Of a stretch of DNA of 32,281 bases, positions 22,731 to 31,191 are shown in pieces (the stretch's first letter is position 1; each line of letters starts with the position of its first letter). A program made the translations under genes and the position numbers. Origin of the DNA: JABIDZ01 sp964402905 (GTDB lineage Archaea; Iainarchaeota; Iainarchaeia; Iainarchaeales; JAAZKV01); the NCBI GenBank assembly GCA_964402905.1, contig CAYODU010000005.1, positions 1 to 32,281 on the forward strand, read 5' to 3'. The notes below the pieces were generated by a model. It ran no database searches. It was not told the origin of the DNA and was given only the letters and a program-made list of their open reading frames with translations.

Positions 22731-23594
22731 TTAGTCAGAAAAAGGAGTACTTATCTTTACACAAATAAAAGGAGAAAACACTTTTGCCTTCAATAATTTT
22801 GAATCACTCTCAGCTTCTTTCAATGTATTTGCACAAGAAAAAACGGCTTTTACTTTTTCTTCAAATAATTGTTTTTGAATTACATTAAGTGAACACTCTT
22901 TTAGGGGACGAAAAACATTCCATTCTTCTAAATTACTCAAATCAACTTTACTCGGATTAAAAACGCATAAATTACAGCCTTGTTTTAAAATAGAAAAAGC
23001 AATTGATTTGCAATCACTTTTATTTTTGTTACAAATAAGGGCAGCTGTTCCCTGTGAACCCACAGGCATCCCCCCCGCAGCCCTTTCTTCATTAAAATAA
23101 AAATAAATTTTGTCTTTGAAAACAATACAGTGAAGAGTTTTATTGGGGTTAGACAGATTAACCTTTAGCTTTGGATTGTTTTCAAGCACTTTTCCCCCAA
23201 GTTCTCTCTCCACTTCACTCGCACTCACATCTCCGAAATAACTTTTGCATCGCACAGCAAAGCTAGAAGAAATTTCTTTTTCTGAAACCTCAACCCCTTT
23301 CTTGAAAATAAAATCAAAAATATCTTTTTCTTTATCACAAACAAAGTTCTGGGCAAGTGCCATTGCATGAATACCAAAGCACTTGGAAAGAACCGCAATT
23401 ATTTCATTTGGTTTTGTTGATTCAATAAAAAATCTTCCAGCAGAAAAAGAATTTAGTGAATAAATAGCATTTGATTTTTTTAAATAAGAAAAAATATTTT
23501 CTTTTAGAATTCCTTGCATATGCTTACGCACTTTATCGCTCTTAAGCAAAATCTCTGGAGCTATTACTCCAGCTACGCAATTTGGTTTAAACAT
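22731..23594 (-). CDS. ThiI N-terminal half: ferredoxin-like and THUMP domains with a degenerate PP-loop domain
   Basis: The 287-residue protein follows ThiI's N-terminal order. An N-terminal ferredoxin-like segment (about 10-70; APEILLKSDKVRKHMQGIL) leads into THUMP (about 75-172; FAVRCKSYFGDVSASEVERE, then GGKVLENNPKLKVNLSNPNK), and GGMPVGSQG at 174-182, the ThiI sequence just before the PP-loop. The following strand should carry SGGIDSP but has CNKNKSD, so ATP binding is lost; about 105 residues of a shortened alpha/beta domain remain. It contains C207-NL-C210 and several other cysteines. The intact PP-loop domain is a separate protein at 7223-7849. THUMP binds the tRNA acceptor end, so the two may act together on U8. 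A TATA box lies at about 23615-23624 (minus strand). Confidence 0.85.
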   Translation of the reverse strand: MFKPNCVAGVIAPEILLKSDKVRKHMQGILKENIFSYLKKSNAIYSLNSFSAGRFFIESTKPNEIIAVLSKCFGIHAMALAQNFVCDKEKDIFDFIFKKGVEVSEKEISSSFAVRCKSYFGDVSASEVERELGGKVLENNPKLKVNLSNPNKTLHCIVFKDKIYFYFNEERAAGGMPVGSQGTAALICNKNKSDCKSIAFSILKQGCNLCVFNPSKVDLSNLEEWNVFRPLKECSLNVIQKQLFEEKVKAVFSCANTLKEAESDSKLLKAKVFSPFICVKISTPFSD

Positions 23595-23614
23595 AAATAA
23601 CTCGTAAAAAAAGA

Positions 23615-23652
23615 ACTTTAAAAAGTAATCTAAAAATGCGTAAACTTATAAG
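23615..23652. promoter_or_regulatory. divergent promoters for the ThiI-like and glycosyltransferase genes
   Basis: On the minus strand CTTTTTAAAG (23615-23624) lies 21-30 bases before ATG 23594. On the plus strand CTTATAAG (23645-23652) precedes the glycosyltransferase, whose short leader contains AGGAG (23674-23678) nine bases before ATG 23688. Confidence 0.45.
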
Positions 23653-23687
23653 AAAGGCACTTCATACTCTTTTAGGAGACTATTGAA

Positions 23688-25010
23688 ATGACAACAAACT
23701 TAAAAACAATCTTAAAGAATGAAGAATTTGGAAAAAATTATTGGGACAAATTTGATTTTCCCGGAACACAAAATGTTACATGTATATTCACCACATATAA
23801 TCGTTGCCCATTCAACCCAAATACTGAAAAAGGAAAATATAATCCGCTTAACTGGAGCATAAAATCTATTTTTGAACAACGACCAAAAGTAAGAGAAATT
23901 GTTGTTGTTGATGATGCAAGCACTGATTATACTCGAATAGTTTCAAAAATACTAAAAAAAGATGCACAAGAAAAAGGAATAATTTTTAGATATATTAGAC
24001 ACAAGATAAATAAAGGAACTCCAATAGGAAGAAATACTGGAGTTAAACATGCCACATCAGACTTTGTTTTTTTTATGGATGATGATTGCATCGCATTCAA
24101 ATACTCTGTTTATGGTGCACTAAAAACATATAACGAAATGCAAAAAATAGGTTTGAATGTTGGAGTGGTTCAACTACCCGTTTACACACTAAACATTAAT
24201 CCATTAAAAACAATAAAAATGAATGAAATTGGAAGATTTGATTTTGCAAAAGGCTATTCCACAACAAACTTTTCTTTTTTTCCAAAAGAGTATCTTGACG
24301 AAAAACGAGATATTTTTATCGACAAAGAAAAAAAGCTTTTACGCCCAATACAAATACAGTTTTTGATAGGAGTTTTTTTGTGCAGTAAAAAAGTCTATAA
24401 AAATGTTGGAGGTTTCCCCACTTACATAAACTGGAAAAATGCAGCTGCGGAAGAACCCGAATTCGGGTGCAGATTATTGGACAACGGATACATATTGTTT
24501 ATGCAACCTGATCCAAAAGTTGGAGTTTTCCACGGAAAATTCGGTTACAAGACAGTAATAAAATTCTCACAACATGACAAAACAGTTACATTCAACGAAA
24601 AGGTTATTGGAAACATAACTCTAAGAGAAATAATTAGAGAGTGTCGTACCCCAAGAGAAAACACAGGTAATCGCTGTAGCCCAGAAGACTGGTACTATTC
24701 TTATGTTATAGGACGATTCATAATATTTTACAAAAGAAATCCACTAGGTGCACTTAACTGGACAAAAAGAATTTTTGATTCATTTGTTATAAAGAACTCT
24801 AAAAAGATTAGTCCACCAAACAAAATACAAATTGCAACCCAAGAAGAAAGACAAAAAATATGGTACTCTGCGATAGTTGACGGCTTAAAAATAATTTCAG
24901 AAAAATACTTGCTTGAACCATTTGACTTCCTAAAATTACTTAATAGCGAAACAGGAGAAATTGATTCTTGCCAAATGGACATCTTTTCAGAAGAAAAAAG
25001 AATAATTTAG
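23688..25010 (+). CDS. family 2 (GT-A) glycosyltransferase
   Basis: The 440-residue protein has the GT2 core: FTTYNR near 34-39, EIVVVDDASTD at 70-80 (nucleotide-sugar binding), GRNTGVKHATSDFVFFMDDD with the metal-binding DDD at about 131-133, then GGFPTYINWKNAAAEEPEFG containing the likely catalytic acid. The C-terminal 150 residues form an additional domain, without transmembrane helices. It probably transfers a sugar to a cytoplasmic acceptor such as a lipid-linked intermediate, but the substrate cannot be predicted. It stands alone, with no other glycan genes nearby, and unusually for this window has an AGGAG-type ribosome binding site in a short leader. Confidence 0.9.
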   Translation: MTTNLKTILKNEEFGKNYWDKFDFPGTQNVTCIFTTYNRCPFNPNTEKGKYNPLNWSIKSIFEQRPKVREIVVVDDASTDYTRIVSKILKKDAQEKGIIFRYIRHKINKGTPIGRNTGVKHATSDFVFFMDDDCIAFKYSVYGALKTYNEMQKIGLNVGVVQLPVYTLNINPLKTIKMNEIGRFDFAKGYSTTNFSFFPKEYLDEKRDIFIDKEKKLLRPIQIQFLIGVFLCSKKVYKNVGGFPTYINWKNAAAEEPEFGCRLLDNGYILFMQPDPKVGVFHGKFGYKTVIKFSQHDKTVTFNEKVIGNITLREIIRECRTPRENTGNRCSPEDWYYSYVIGRFIIFYKRNPLGALNWTKRIFDSFVIKNSKKISPPNKIQIATQEERQKIWYSAIVDGLKIISEKYLLEPFDFLKLLNSETGEIDSCQMDIFSEEKRII

Positions 25011-25110
25011 AAAAGATTTTTTAATTTTTTATTTATAAAAAAACAACTGTTCATTTAAATTCAATCACTTTCGTTATTTCCTCAAAACCACTAAAATCTT
25101 TTCCATTTGA

Positions 25111-25732
25111 TTACTTATTAAACTTTTTCTCTATTTTTATTATTTCTTTAAAACTTTTTATAGTATAATCTGGTTTAATCTTTTTACTTTCTTCGCTTTG
25201 ATTGTGCCCAACATTTTGATTGTTATTTACCCACACAGTAGTAATCCCGATTTTTTTTTGCTGAACCAATATTTCCTTTTAAGTCATCTATTAGCACACA
25301 CTCACTAGTTTTGAGTCCAAGGATTTTGCAGGCAAATAAAAAGAATTCTGGATTTGGTTTAGCTAAACCTTTTCCACTTATTAGTACTTCATCAAAAAGT
25401 TTGTCAATCTTTTTTTCTTTTATTAGCGGCAAAAGCATATCAGTTATGTGATTTGAGAGCATACACAAAACATATTTTTTTCTCAAAGTTTTCAACACTT
25501 TTCTGTAGCCAGGGGCAAATCGTTCTTTAGAATAATAACCATTCAAATATTCTTGTTTGTTTGGCACCCCTTCAAGAAATTGATCAAGAGTTATTTCATC
25601 AACTTTTGCTTTGTGCCAACGCGCAAGCAATTCTTCAATAGGTATCCACTCATGACCCACTTTATGGAATTCTTTAAAATCACTATTCTTAGTCAAAACC
25701 CCGCCAAAGTCAACCAGAATGCATTTTATCAT
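25111..25732 (-). pseudogene. HAD-superfamily hydrolase, frameshifted in a homopolymer
   Basis: Read from ATG 25732, the protein has HAD motif I (ILVDFGGVLT), the cap, motif II (LCMLSNH), motif III/IV region SGKGLAKPNPEFF and CVLIDDLKGNIGSAKK. The frame then reads out through a run of nine T (25251-25259) into RDYYCVGK and stops at 25223-25225. Removing one base restores a frame that continues KIGITTVWVNNNQNVGHNQS and on to TAA at 25111-25113, a normal HAD C-terminus. A one-base indel is therefore certain relative to the ancestral frame. It may be a sequencing error, a real mutation or slippage. The TATA box at about 25754-25762 (minus strand) supports ATG 25732 rather than 25795. Substrate unknown, GS-type class likely. 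Confidence 0.85.
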
Positions 25733-25753
25733 AAAACACTTTTCACTAAACAA

Positions 25754-25762
25754 CTTTTTAAA
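25754..25762 (-). promoter_or_regulatory. TATA box for the HAD gene
   Basis: TTTAAAAAG on the minus strand lies 22-30 bases before ATG 25732. Confidence 0.5.
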
Positions 25763-25828
25763 CAAAACGCAAGAATTTTTATTTAGCAGTAGCAAAACTA
25801 GGCTCTATCAAGCAAAGCTAAGATAGCG

Positions 25829-25838
25829 CATTATAATA
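25829..25838 (+). promoter_or_regulatory. promoter element for tRNA-Cys
   Basis: A TATA-like CATTATAATA lies about 19-28 bases upstream of the first tRNA base, the spacing expected for an archaeal tRNA gene. Confidence 0.5.
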
Positions 25839-25856
25839 CACTCTTTATGAAAAGTT

Positions 25857-25927
25857 GCAGGGGTGGCAGATCGGTTATGCACTCCCCTGCAGAGGGAGTC
25901 AGGAGGGTTCAACTCCCTTCCCTTGCT
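25857..25927 (+). tRNA. trnC: tRNA-Cys (anticodon GCA)
   Basis: The cloverleaf folds with a 7-bp acceptor stem (one G-T pair), a D arm of three pairs with GG at 18-19, a 5-bp anticodon stem CTCCC/GGGAG around CTGCAGA (anticodon GCA), a 4-base variable loop and a T arm with loop TTCAACT. The unpaired base 73 is U, the discriminator typical of tRNA-Cys. Anticodon, discriminator and stems agree. CCA is not encoded, as often in archaea. A run of six T (25927-25932) right after probably ends transcription. The U8 of this tRNA would be a possible target of the split ThiI. Confidence 0.95.
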
Positions 25928-25988
25928 TTTTTGTATTTTTGACAATAGAAAACACTTTTTCTTATTTTGTCGCATAAATTGCTTCCGC

Positions 25989-26023
25989 CAACGGAAAAGA
26001 AATCGCAGATTTCTTTTGGGTTG
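25989..26023. other. strong stem-loop between tRNA-Cys and L10e
   Basis: AAAAGAAATC pairs perfectly with GATTTCTTTT around a GCA loop (25995-26017). A flanking CAAC/GTTG pair (25989-25992, 26020-26023) is separated from the main stem by a symmetrical GG/GG internal loop. It is too far from the tRNA for a simple terminator and lies before the probable L10e TATA box (GCTTTTTAAATG, about 26031-26042). It may be a small RNA, a regulatory site or a transcription boundary. The rest of the 175-base spacer shows no gene. Confidence 0.5.
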
Positions 26024-26102
26024 TTAACAAGCTTTTTAAATGTTTCAGAAGGCAATTTAGTAGAAAGCAAATAGCTTTGTTTTATTTTTAACTGGTGAGT
26101 AA

Positions 26103-26903
26103 ATGGGATTAAGACCTGGAAGATGCTATAGATACTCGGCAAAGAGCAGAAAAAAAGCTGGGGCGAAGAGCCACAGAAAAAAAGCGGTTAGGCAGAGATC
26201 TTATAGTAGAATTGCAATTAAGGTTCCAAGAAAAAATTATATTGGAGCAGCACCAGCACTAAAAATAAGGCAATTTAACATGGGTAACCCAATACCAAAA
26301 TATGATTTGGTAGCTGATTTAACTGTTAAAGATAGTTTTGATTTAAGAGACAATGCAATTGAGAGCGCAAGAACATCTATTAACAGACACCTTGTAAAGA
26401 CACTTGGAAAAGACGGTTTCTTTATGAAGGTAAGAGTTTATCCAAGTAATCTTTTAAGAGAAAACAAACAAGCACAGGGAGCTGGAGCTGATCGTGTATC
26501 ACAAGGAATGAGTTTATCATTCGGAATACCTATTGCAAGAAGTGCTAGAGTGAGAAACGGACAAACTATTTTTAGTGTTCTTTGTAAAAAAGGACAAGAA
26601 ACAATAGTAAAAGATTCTTTGCTTAGAGCAAAAGCAAGATTTCCATGCGATGTAAAAGTTGTTTTCCACACAAATGTTAAGAGCATAGGAACTCTTCCAT
26701 CAAAACTAATTGAAGAAAAAGTTGCTGAAAAGAAAGAAGAGAAAACAGAGGAAGGAACAACTACAGAAGCTGGTGCAACAGGAACAACAACAGGAAAAAC
26801 TCCTACAACAGGAACAGGAAAAACACCTGCAGCAGGAACAACAACAGGAAAAACTACTACAACAGAAAAAACAGATGCAAAAAAAGAAGAGAAGAAAAAA
26901 TAG
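26103..26903 (+). CDS. rpl10e: large-subunit ribosomal protein L10e (uL16) with a repetitive C-terminal tail
   Basis: L10e is a core large-subunit protein near the A site and tRNA path. The first ~205 residues match the family: MGLRPGRCYRYSAKSRKKAG, the KVPRKNYIGAAPALKIRQF region, and VYPSNLLRENKQAQGAGADR, SFGIPIARSARVRN and VSQGMSLSFGIP. The normal length is about 170-180. Here about 60 extra residues form a low-complexity tail rich in Thr, Gly and Lys with GTTTGKTP-like units, framed by Lys/Glu runs. GGTGAG (26094-26099) lies three bases before ATG 26103, so a leader of some 40 bases carries a ribosome binding site. The tail is probably disordered and exposed at the particle surface. Confidence 0.95.
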   Translation: MGLRPGRCYRYSAKSRKKAGAKSHRKKAVRQRSYSRIAIKVPRKNYIGAAPALKIRQFNMGNPIPKYDLVADLTVKDSFDLRDNAIESARTSINRHLVKTLGKDGFFMKVRVYPSNLLRENKQAQGAGADRVSQGMSLSFGIPIARSARVRNGQTIFSVLCKKGQETIVKDSLLRAKARFPCDVKVVFHTNVKSIGTLPSKLIEEKVAEKKEEKTEEGTTTEAGATGTTTGKTPTTGTGKTPAAGTTTGKTTTTEKTDAKKEEKKK

Positions 26904-27035
26904 TTTTCTTCAAAAAATATCTAGTAAATTTCTGCAAAAAAGTTTTTTCAAAAATATTTTTTTATAACTTGATAAAGAATAAAATTAATGTCCTAGAAAT
27001 AGTGTGTTATTCCAAATGACAAAATAAGAAACACT

Positions 27036-28463
27036 TTATTTTTTTGTTCTTACTTGCACCTGTTCTTTTAGTTGTTCCCATTGATTTTCGTTTAGTATAC
27101 ATCCCGGATCAGGCCCTTGTACATCACCAAAGTAAGAGTAAGCGCGTGCCCTACAACCACCACAAATATTTCTACTCTCACATTTCCTACAGTGACCAAA
27201 AAATTCTTCTCTGTGACGCAATTTGTTAAGTGTTTTATCTGTTAACCAAACTTTTTTGAAATCATCTTTTTTTATGTTACCATTAACAATCGGAATAAAT
27301 ACACATGGTTTAATATCACCATTTGGTTCAAGAGTAGCATATAGTCTTCCGGCCCCACAACCGCCAACAAATTCCGCCAAGAATTTTACATTATCAACCA
27401 TTTCTTTTGTATTACCAAAAACATCAAAATGAGTCATTGAAAGCAAACCTGATTTCTGGCAAACCCTACTATATTGTGGCGCGGTAGAAAGAATATTTAA
27501 CTTTCTCTTTTTTTGTTCTCTTACCAAATATTCTAAAAGCTCTTCTCTTTCCCTCGGAGAAATATCCATATCAACAATTTCTTTTCCTCTTCCAGTTGGA
27601 ATAAAATTATACGCCATGAATATTTGTACGCCAAGCTTTTCAGATAAATCAATTAATTCTGGTACTTCTTTGAGATTGTGCTTTGTTATTGTAGAACTAA
27701 TTCCAACGGTTATTTTTTCATTTACAAGATTTTTTATTCCTTCCATTGTTCTCTCAAAACTATTTACTCCACGAAATTTGTTGTGCGTTTCTGCATTTGC
27801 TCCATCAACACTTACTTGTGCATAAATGCAACCAAATTCTCTAAGTTTTTTAGCATTTTCTTTTGTCAACAAAGTTGCATTAGTTGCAATACTAAAAGCC
27901 ATTTCTCTTTCCTGAATTCTTTTAGCAATCTTAAAAAAATCTGGGTGCATTAACGGTTCTCCACCACTAATTGCAATGTAGGCTACACCAGCATCCGCCA
28001 TTTTATCAACAGCACTAATTGCTTCTTCAGTAGTCATCTCATCAGGGGCACGAACCTTTGCATTTTCATAGCAGTGAATGCATTTTAAGTTACATAATTT
28101 TGTTATATTCCAAACCATTAGGAAAGGACTTGCAGCAATGAAAGGTTTTTTTGGACCAAATTCTGCTATTCCCTCAAGAACAGCAGCTAAACCTTTTCTC
28201 CACATGGGTTGCTTTAGATAATCAATTATTATTTGCTTATCCATTTTTCCTTTTGAAATAAATGTATCCAGAACTTTTTTTATTGTAAAAGAAGCTGCTC
28301 TACATTTAATACACAAATCAATTTTTTCACCAGTATACTCTCGCAAAGCCAAATCAATTCTTTTACCGCATTTCTTGCAGTCCTTTGTAGTAAGAGCAAT
28401 AGCTTTTCTTAGAGCAGGATTTCCAAGCCAAGTATCAATTAACTTTGCCATAGCAGTTGCCAT
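27036..28463 (-). CDS. SPASM-domain radical SAM enzyme
   Basis: The 475-residue protein has an N-terminal zinc-finger-like region with CKKC and CIKC pairs (about 29-55), a radical SAM core with CNLKCIHC (CxxxCxxC) and ISGGEP (about 115-250), and a C-terminal SPASM domain with several cysteine groups: GGCGAG, DIKPCVF, HCRKCESRNICGGC and GPDPGC. Such enzymes carry three iron-sulfur clusters and modify peptides, proteins or heme precursors. Nearby genes give no substrate and no precursor peptide was seen. A promoter-like ATATTTA (about 28501-28509) favours a start near 28475 (TTG) or ATG 28463; longer TTG/GTG starts (28487) read through GGTG. Confidence 0.87.
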   Translation of the reverse strand: MATAMAKLIDTWLGNPALRKAIALTTKDCKKCGKRIDLALREYTGEKIDLCIKCRAASFTIKKVLDTFISKGKMDKQIIIDYLKQPMWRKGLAAVLEGIAEFGPKKPFIAASPFLMVWNITKLCNLKCIHCYENAKVRAPDEMTTEEAISAVDKMADAGVAYIAISGGEPLMHPDFFKIAKRIQEREMAFSIATNATLLTKENAKKLREFGCIYAQVSVDGANAETHNKFRGVNSFERTMEGIKNLVNEKITVGISSTITKHNLKEVPELIDLSEKLGVQIFMAYNFIPTGRGKEIVDMDISPREREELLEYLVREQKKRKLNILSTAPQYSRVCQKSGLLSMTHFDVFGNTKEMVDNVKFLAEFVGGCGAGRLYATLEPNGDIKPCVFIPIVNGNIKKDDFKKVWLTDKTLNKLRHREEFFGHCRKCESRNICGGCRARAYSYFGDVQGPDPGCILNENQWEQLKEQVQVRTKK

Positions 28464-28528
28464 ATCTTCAGCCAATAAAAACACCAATTAACCTATTAAC
28501 TAAATATAGTAATTATGTATTTAGTATG

Positions 28529-28538
28529 AAATATAAAG
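28529..28538 (+). promoter_or_regulatory. TATA box for PEP synthase
   Basis: AAATATAAAG lies 20-29 bases before ATG 28558. This AT-rich spacer is shared with the divergent radical SAM promoter. Confidence 0.55.
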
Positions 28539-28557
28539 CTTTCGATTAGCTAAAAAA

Positions 28558-31107
28558 ATGCCTTCAGCAAATCTTTTTAATCAGAACAATCTTTACTTTG
28601 TGATGCCTAACATTCTCTGGTTCAAAGATATTTCAATGAAAGATATTTCACTTGTGGGGGGCAAAGGCGCTTCTCTTGGAGAAATGGTTAAGAATAATTT
28701 TCATGTCCCAAACGGTTTTGTTATTACTAGCGAAGCCTACTTTGATTTTGTTAGGGGACAAGGAATACAAAAAGAAATTGTTAAGACAATTGACTCAATT
28801 AATGTTGAAAACACTGATGAATTAGAAAAAAAGAGCACATACATAAGAAAGCTCATTGAGAAAACAGTTATGCCGGAAAAAATTAAGGCAGAAATACTAA
28901 AAAATTATAAGGAATTAAATGAAAAAGAAAATAATGGGGCAAATGTACTTGTGGCTGTGCGCTCAAGTGCAACTGCAGAAGATTTGCCTGAAGCAAGTTT
29001 TGCGGGGCAACAAGAAACTTTTCTAAATATCATGGGAGCAGAAGAAGTTCTAAGGGCAGTTCAAAAATGCTGGGCATCCTTATTCACTGCAAGAGCAATT
29101 TATTACAGGAAAAAACAAAACTTTGATACAAAAGATGTGGGTTTGTGTGCAGTAATACAAAAAATGGTTCAAAGTGAAGTAAGCGGAATAATGTTTACTG
29201 CTGACCCCAACGGTAATGAAAAACAAATAATTATTGAAGCTGGTTTCGGACTCGGAGAAACAATTGTTTCTGGTTCAGTAACACCAGACAATTACGTTAT
29301 TTCAAAAAAAGATTTCAAACTAGAGAATAAGACAATCAATCACCAGGAATGGATGCTAAAAAAAGAAGGAAAAGGAAATGTAAAGATAAATCTTGGAGAA
29401 AACAAAGCAAAGGCACAAAAACTTCCGGATGAAAAAATAATTGAACTCGCAAAAACCGGACTAAAAATTGAGGAGCACTACAAAAAACCAATGGATATTG
29501 AGTGGGCTATGGAGAAAAATATTTTATTTATAGTTCAAGCACGCCCAATTACAACACTTAATATTGGAAAAGCTAGGGAAAATGATTTGGGAGAACAAAA
29601 AGAAGAAAAAGAACTAGAAAAGAAATCAGAAAAAGATATTTTGCTTAAAGGACTTCCAGCTTCGCCCGGAATAATAAGTGGAAAAGTAAAAGTTGCTCTG
29701 GAAATAGATGACATTGTAAAAATAAATAAAGGAGATATACTCGTAACAAAAATGACTTCTCCATCATGGGTGCCAATAATGAAAAGAGCATCAGGAATAA
29801 TAACTGATGAAGGCGGAAGAACATGTCATGCTGCAATAGTAAGCAGAGAATTGGGAATTCCTTGCGTAGTTGGAACAGAAAAAGCTACCCATGTTCTAAA
29901 AGATAATCAAATGGTAACAATAAACGGTTTCAACGGAAAGATTTACTCTGGAGAAATAAGTCTAATTCATAAAGAAGAAAAAATTGAGGTTTTAGAAGAA
30001 AAAGAGATAGATGAAATTGAAGAGGGATTGGAAAGAGAGTTGGCAGGAAAAAGTTTTTCTTCGAATACAAAAGAAAAAGTAGAGATTATTGAAAAAGATT
30101 TTGGAAAAATAAAGTATGCTGATATGTCAATAGAACAAAAAGAAAAAGAAGAAAAAGAATTACTTGATGTGCTAAAAGATTTATCAATAAAAGTAAAAGT
30201 TAATGTTGCTCTAACTGATGCGGCTGAACAAGCAGCAAAAACTGGAGCTGATGGAGTAGGCCTGTTAAGGGCTGAACACATGATTACCAGCAGTGGAATG
30301 CATCCTGCAGAATTTATCAGACAAAATAAAGATGATGAATTAAAAGAAGTTGTAAAAAAAGGAATTAAATTTGTTGCGAAAAAATTTTCGGGTCCAGTTT
30401 GGTTTCGAACATTTGATGCACGAACAGACGAATACAAAGAGTTAGTTGGCGGAGAAAAAGAAGCTAAAGAAGATAATCCAATGCTTGGATGGCACGGAAT
30501 TAGAAGAGACTTGGACGAGCCAAGAATGCTCAAAGCACAAATGCTTGCAGTAAAAGAAATTTACAATGAAGGCGTGAGAAATGTTGGTTTAATGCTTCCT
30601 TTTGTTCAGAGTCTTGAAGAAGTAATTGCTGCAAAAAAGATTGCCCAAGAAGTTGGTTTGCAAAAAGAGGTTGATATTGGGGTAATGATTGAAACTCCAG
30701 CAGCGGTGTGGATTATTGATGAATTAATTCCCCACATAAAGTTTGTTTCTTTTGGAACAAACGATTTAACTCAATTAACTCTTGGAATGGACAGAAACAA
30801 TGAAAAAGTACAGAAAAACTTTTCGGAATTGCATCCGGCAATTTTAATGCAATTATCCCATGTAATAAAAAAGTGTAAGGAAGCCGGAGTAACAACAAGC
30901 ATTTGCGGGCAAGCTGCAAGCAATCCTGAAATGGTTAAAAAGCTTGTTTGGTTTGGAATTGATTCTGTTTCAGCAAACATTGATGCAGTAGAAACAATAA
31001 GAAACATAGTCATGATAGAAGAAAAAAAGAAGATAATTGAACTTGCACAACGACGCGCACTAACAGACATATTTGCAAAGCTATTTGGGAAAAGTAATTA
31101 TAAGTAA
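28558..31107 (+). CDS. ppsA: phosphoenolpyruvate synthase (pyruvate, water dikinase)
   Basis: The enzyme interconverts pyruvate + ATP and PEP + AMP + Pi, mainly for gluconeogenesis. The 849-residue protein has an ATP-grasp domain (VGGKGASLGEMV; VAVRSSATAEDLPEASFAGQ), the swivelling phospho-His domain (GGRTCHAAIVSRELGIPCVV), and a C-terminal TIM barrel with GVGLLRAEHMI, FGTNDLTQLTLGMDRNN and CGQAASNPEMV. Between the swivelling and barrel domains is an unusually long Lys/Glu-rich linker of about 85 residues. A TATA box 20-29 bases upstream supports ATG 28558; a second ATG at 28603 matches the more usual N-terminus and is an alternative. It diverges from the radical SAM gene. Confidence 0.96.
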   Translation: MPSANLFNQNNLYFVMPNILWFKDISMKDISLVGGKGASLGEMVKNNFHVPNGFVITSEAYFDFVRGQGIQKEIVKTIDSINVENTDELEKKSTYIRKLIEKTVMPEKIKAEILKNYKELNEKENNGANVLVAVRSSATAEDLPEASFAGQQETFLNIMGAEEVLRAVQKCWASLFTARAIYYRKKQNFDTKDVGLCAVIQKMVQSEVSGIMFTADPNGNEKQIIIEAGFGLGETIVSGSVTPDNYVISKKDFKLENKTINHQEWMLKKEGKGNVKINLGENKAKAQKLPDEKIIELAKTGLKIEEHYKKPMDIEWAMEKNILFIVQARPITTLNIGKARENDLGEQKEEKELEKKSEKDILLKGLPASPGIISGKVKVALEIDDIVKINKGDILVTKMTSPSWVPIMKRASGIITDEGGRTCHAAIVSRELGIPCVVGTEKATHVLKDNQMVTINGFNGKIYSGEISLIHKEEKIEVLEEKEIDEIEEGLERELAGKSFSSNTKEKVEIIEKDFGKIKYADMSIEQKEKEEKELLDVLKDLSIKVKVNVALTDAAEQAAKTGADGVGLLRAEHMITSSGMHPAEFIRQNKDDELKEVVKKGIKFVAKKFSGPVWFRTFDARTDEYKELVGGEKEAKEDNPMLGWHGIRRDLDEPRMLKAQMLAVKEIYNEGVRNVGLMLPFVQSLEEVIAAKKIAQEVGLQKEVDIGVMIETPAAVWIIDELIPHIKFVSFGTNDLTQLTLGMDRNNEKVQKNFSELHPAILMQLSHVIKKCKEAGVTTSICGQAASNPEMVKKLVWFGIDSVSANIDAVETIRNIVMIEEKKKIIELAQRRALTDIFAKLFGKSNYK

Positions 31108-31191
31108 ATGTATTTTCTAATCATTTTCTAGTTTCTGAAAATAAAAAACAATAAACACACTATTTATAGGACACTTTTTTGGTGCTCTTGG

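Noticed and set aside
25909..26142. 77-residue minus-strand ORF between tRNA-Cys and L10e
   Set aside because: It overlaps the tRNA and the L10e start, and covers the stem-loop; codon use is not convincing.
26710..26967. 85-residue Lys/Gln-rich ORF in the L10e 3' region
   Set aside because: Alternative frame of the L10e tandem repeat; composition comes from the repeat and there is no ribosome binding site.
29967..30533. 188-residue minus-strand ORF, Ser/Phe-rich
   Set aside because: Antisense shadow of the PEP synthase linker and barrel; Ser/Phe richness is the complement of Lys/Glu codons.
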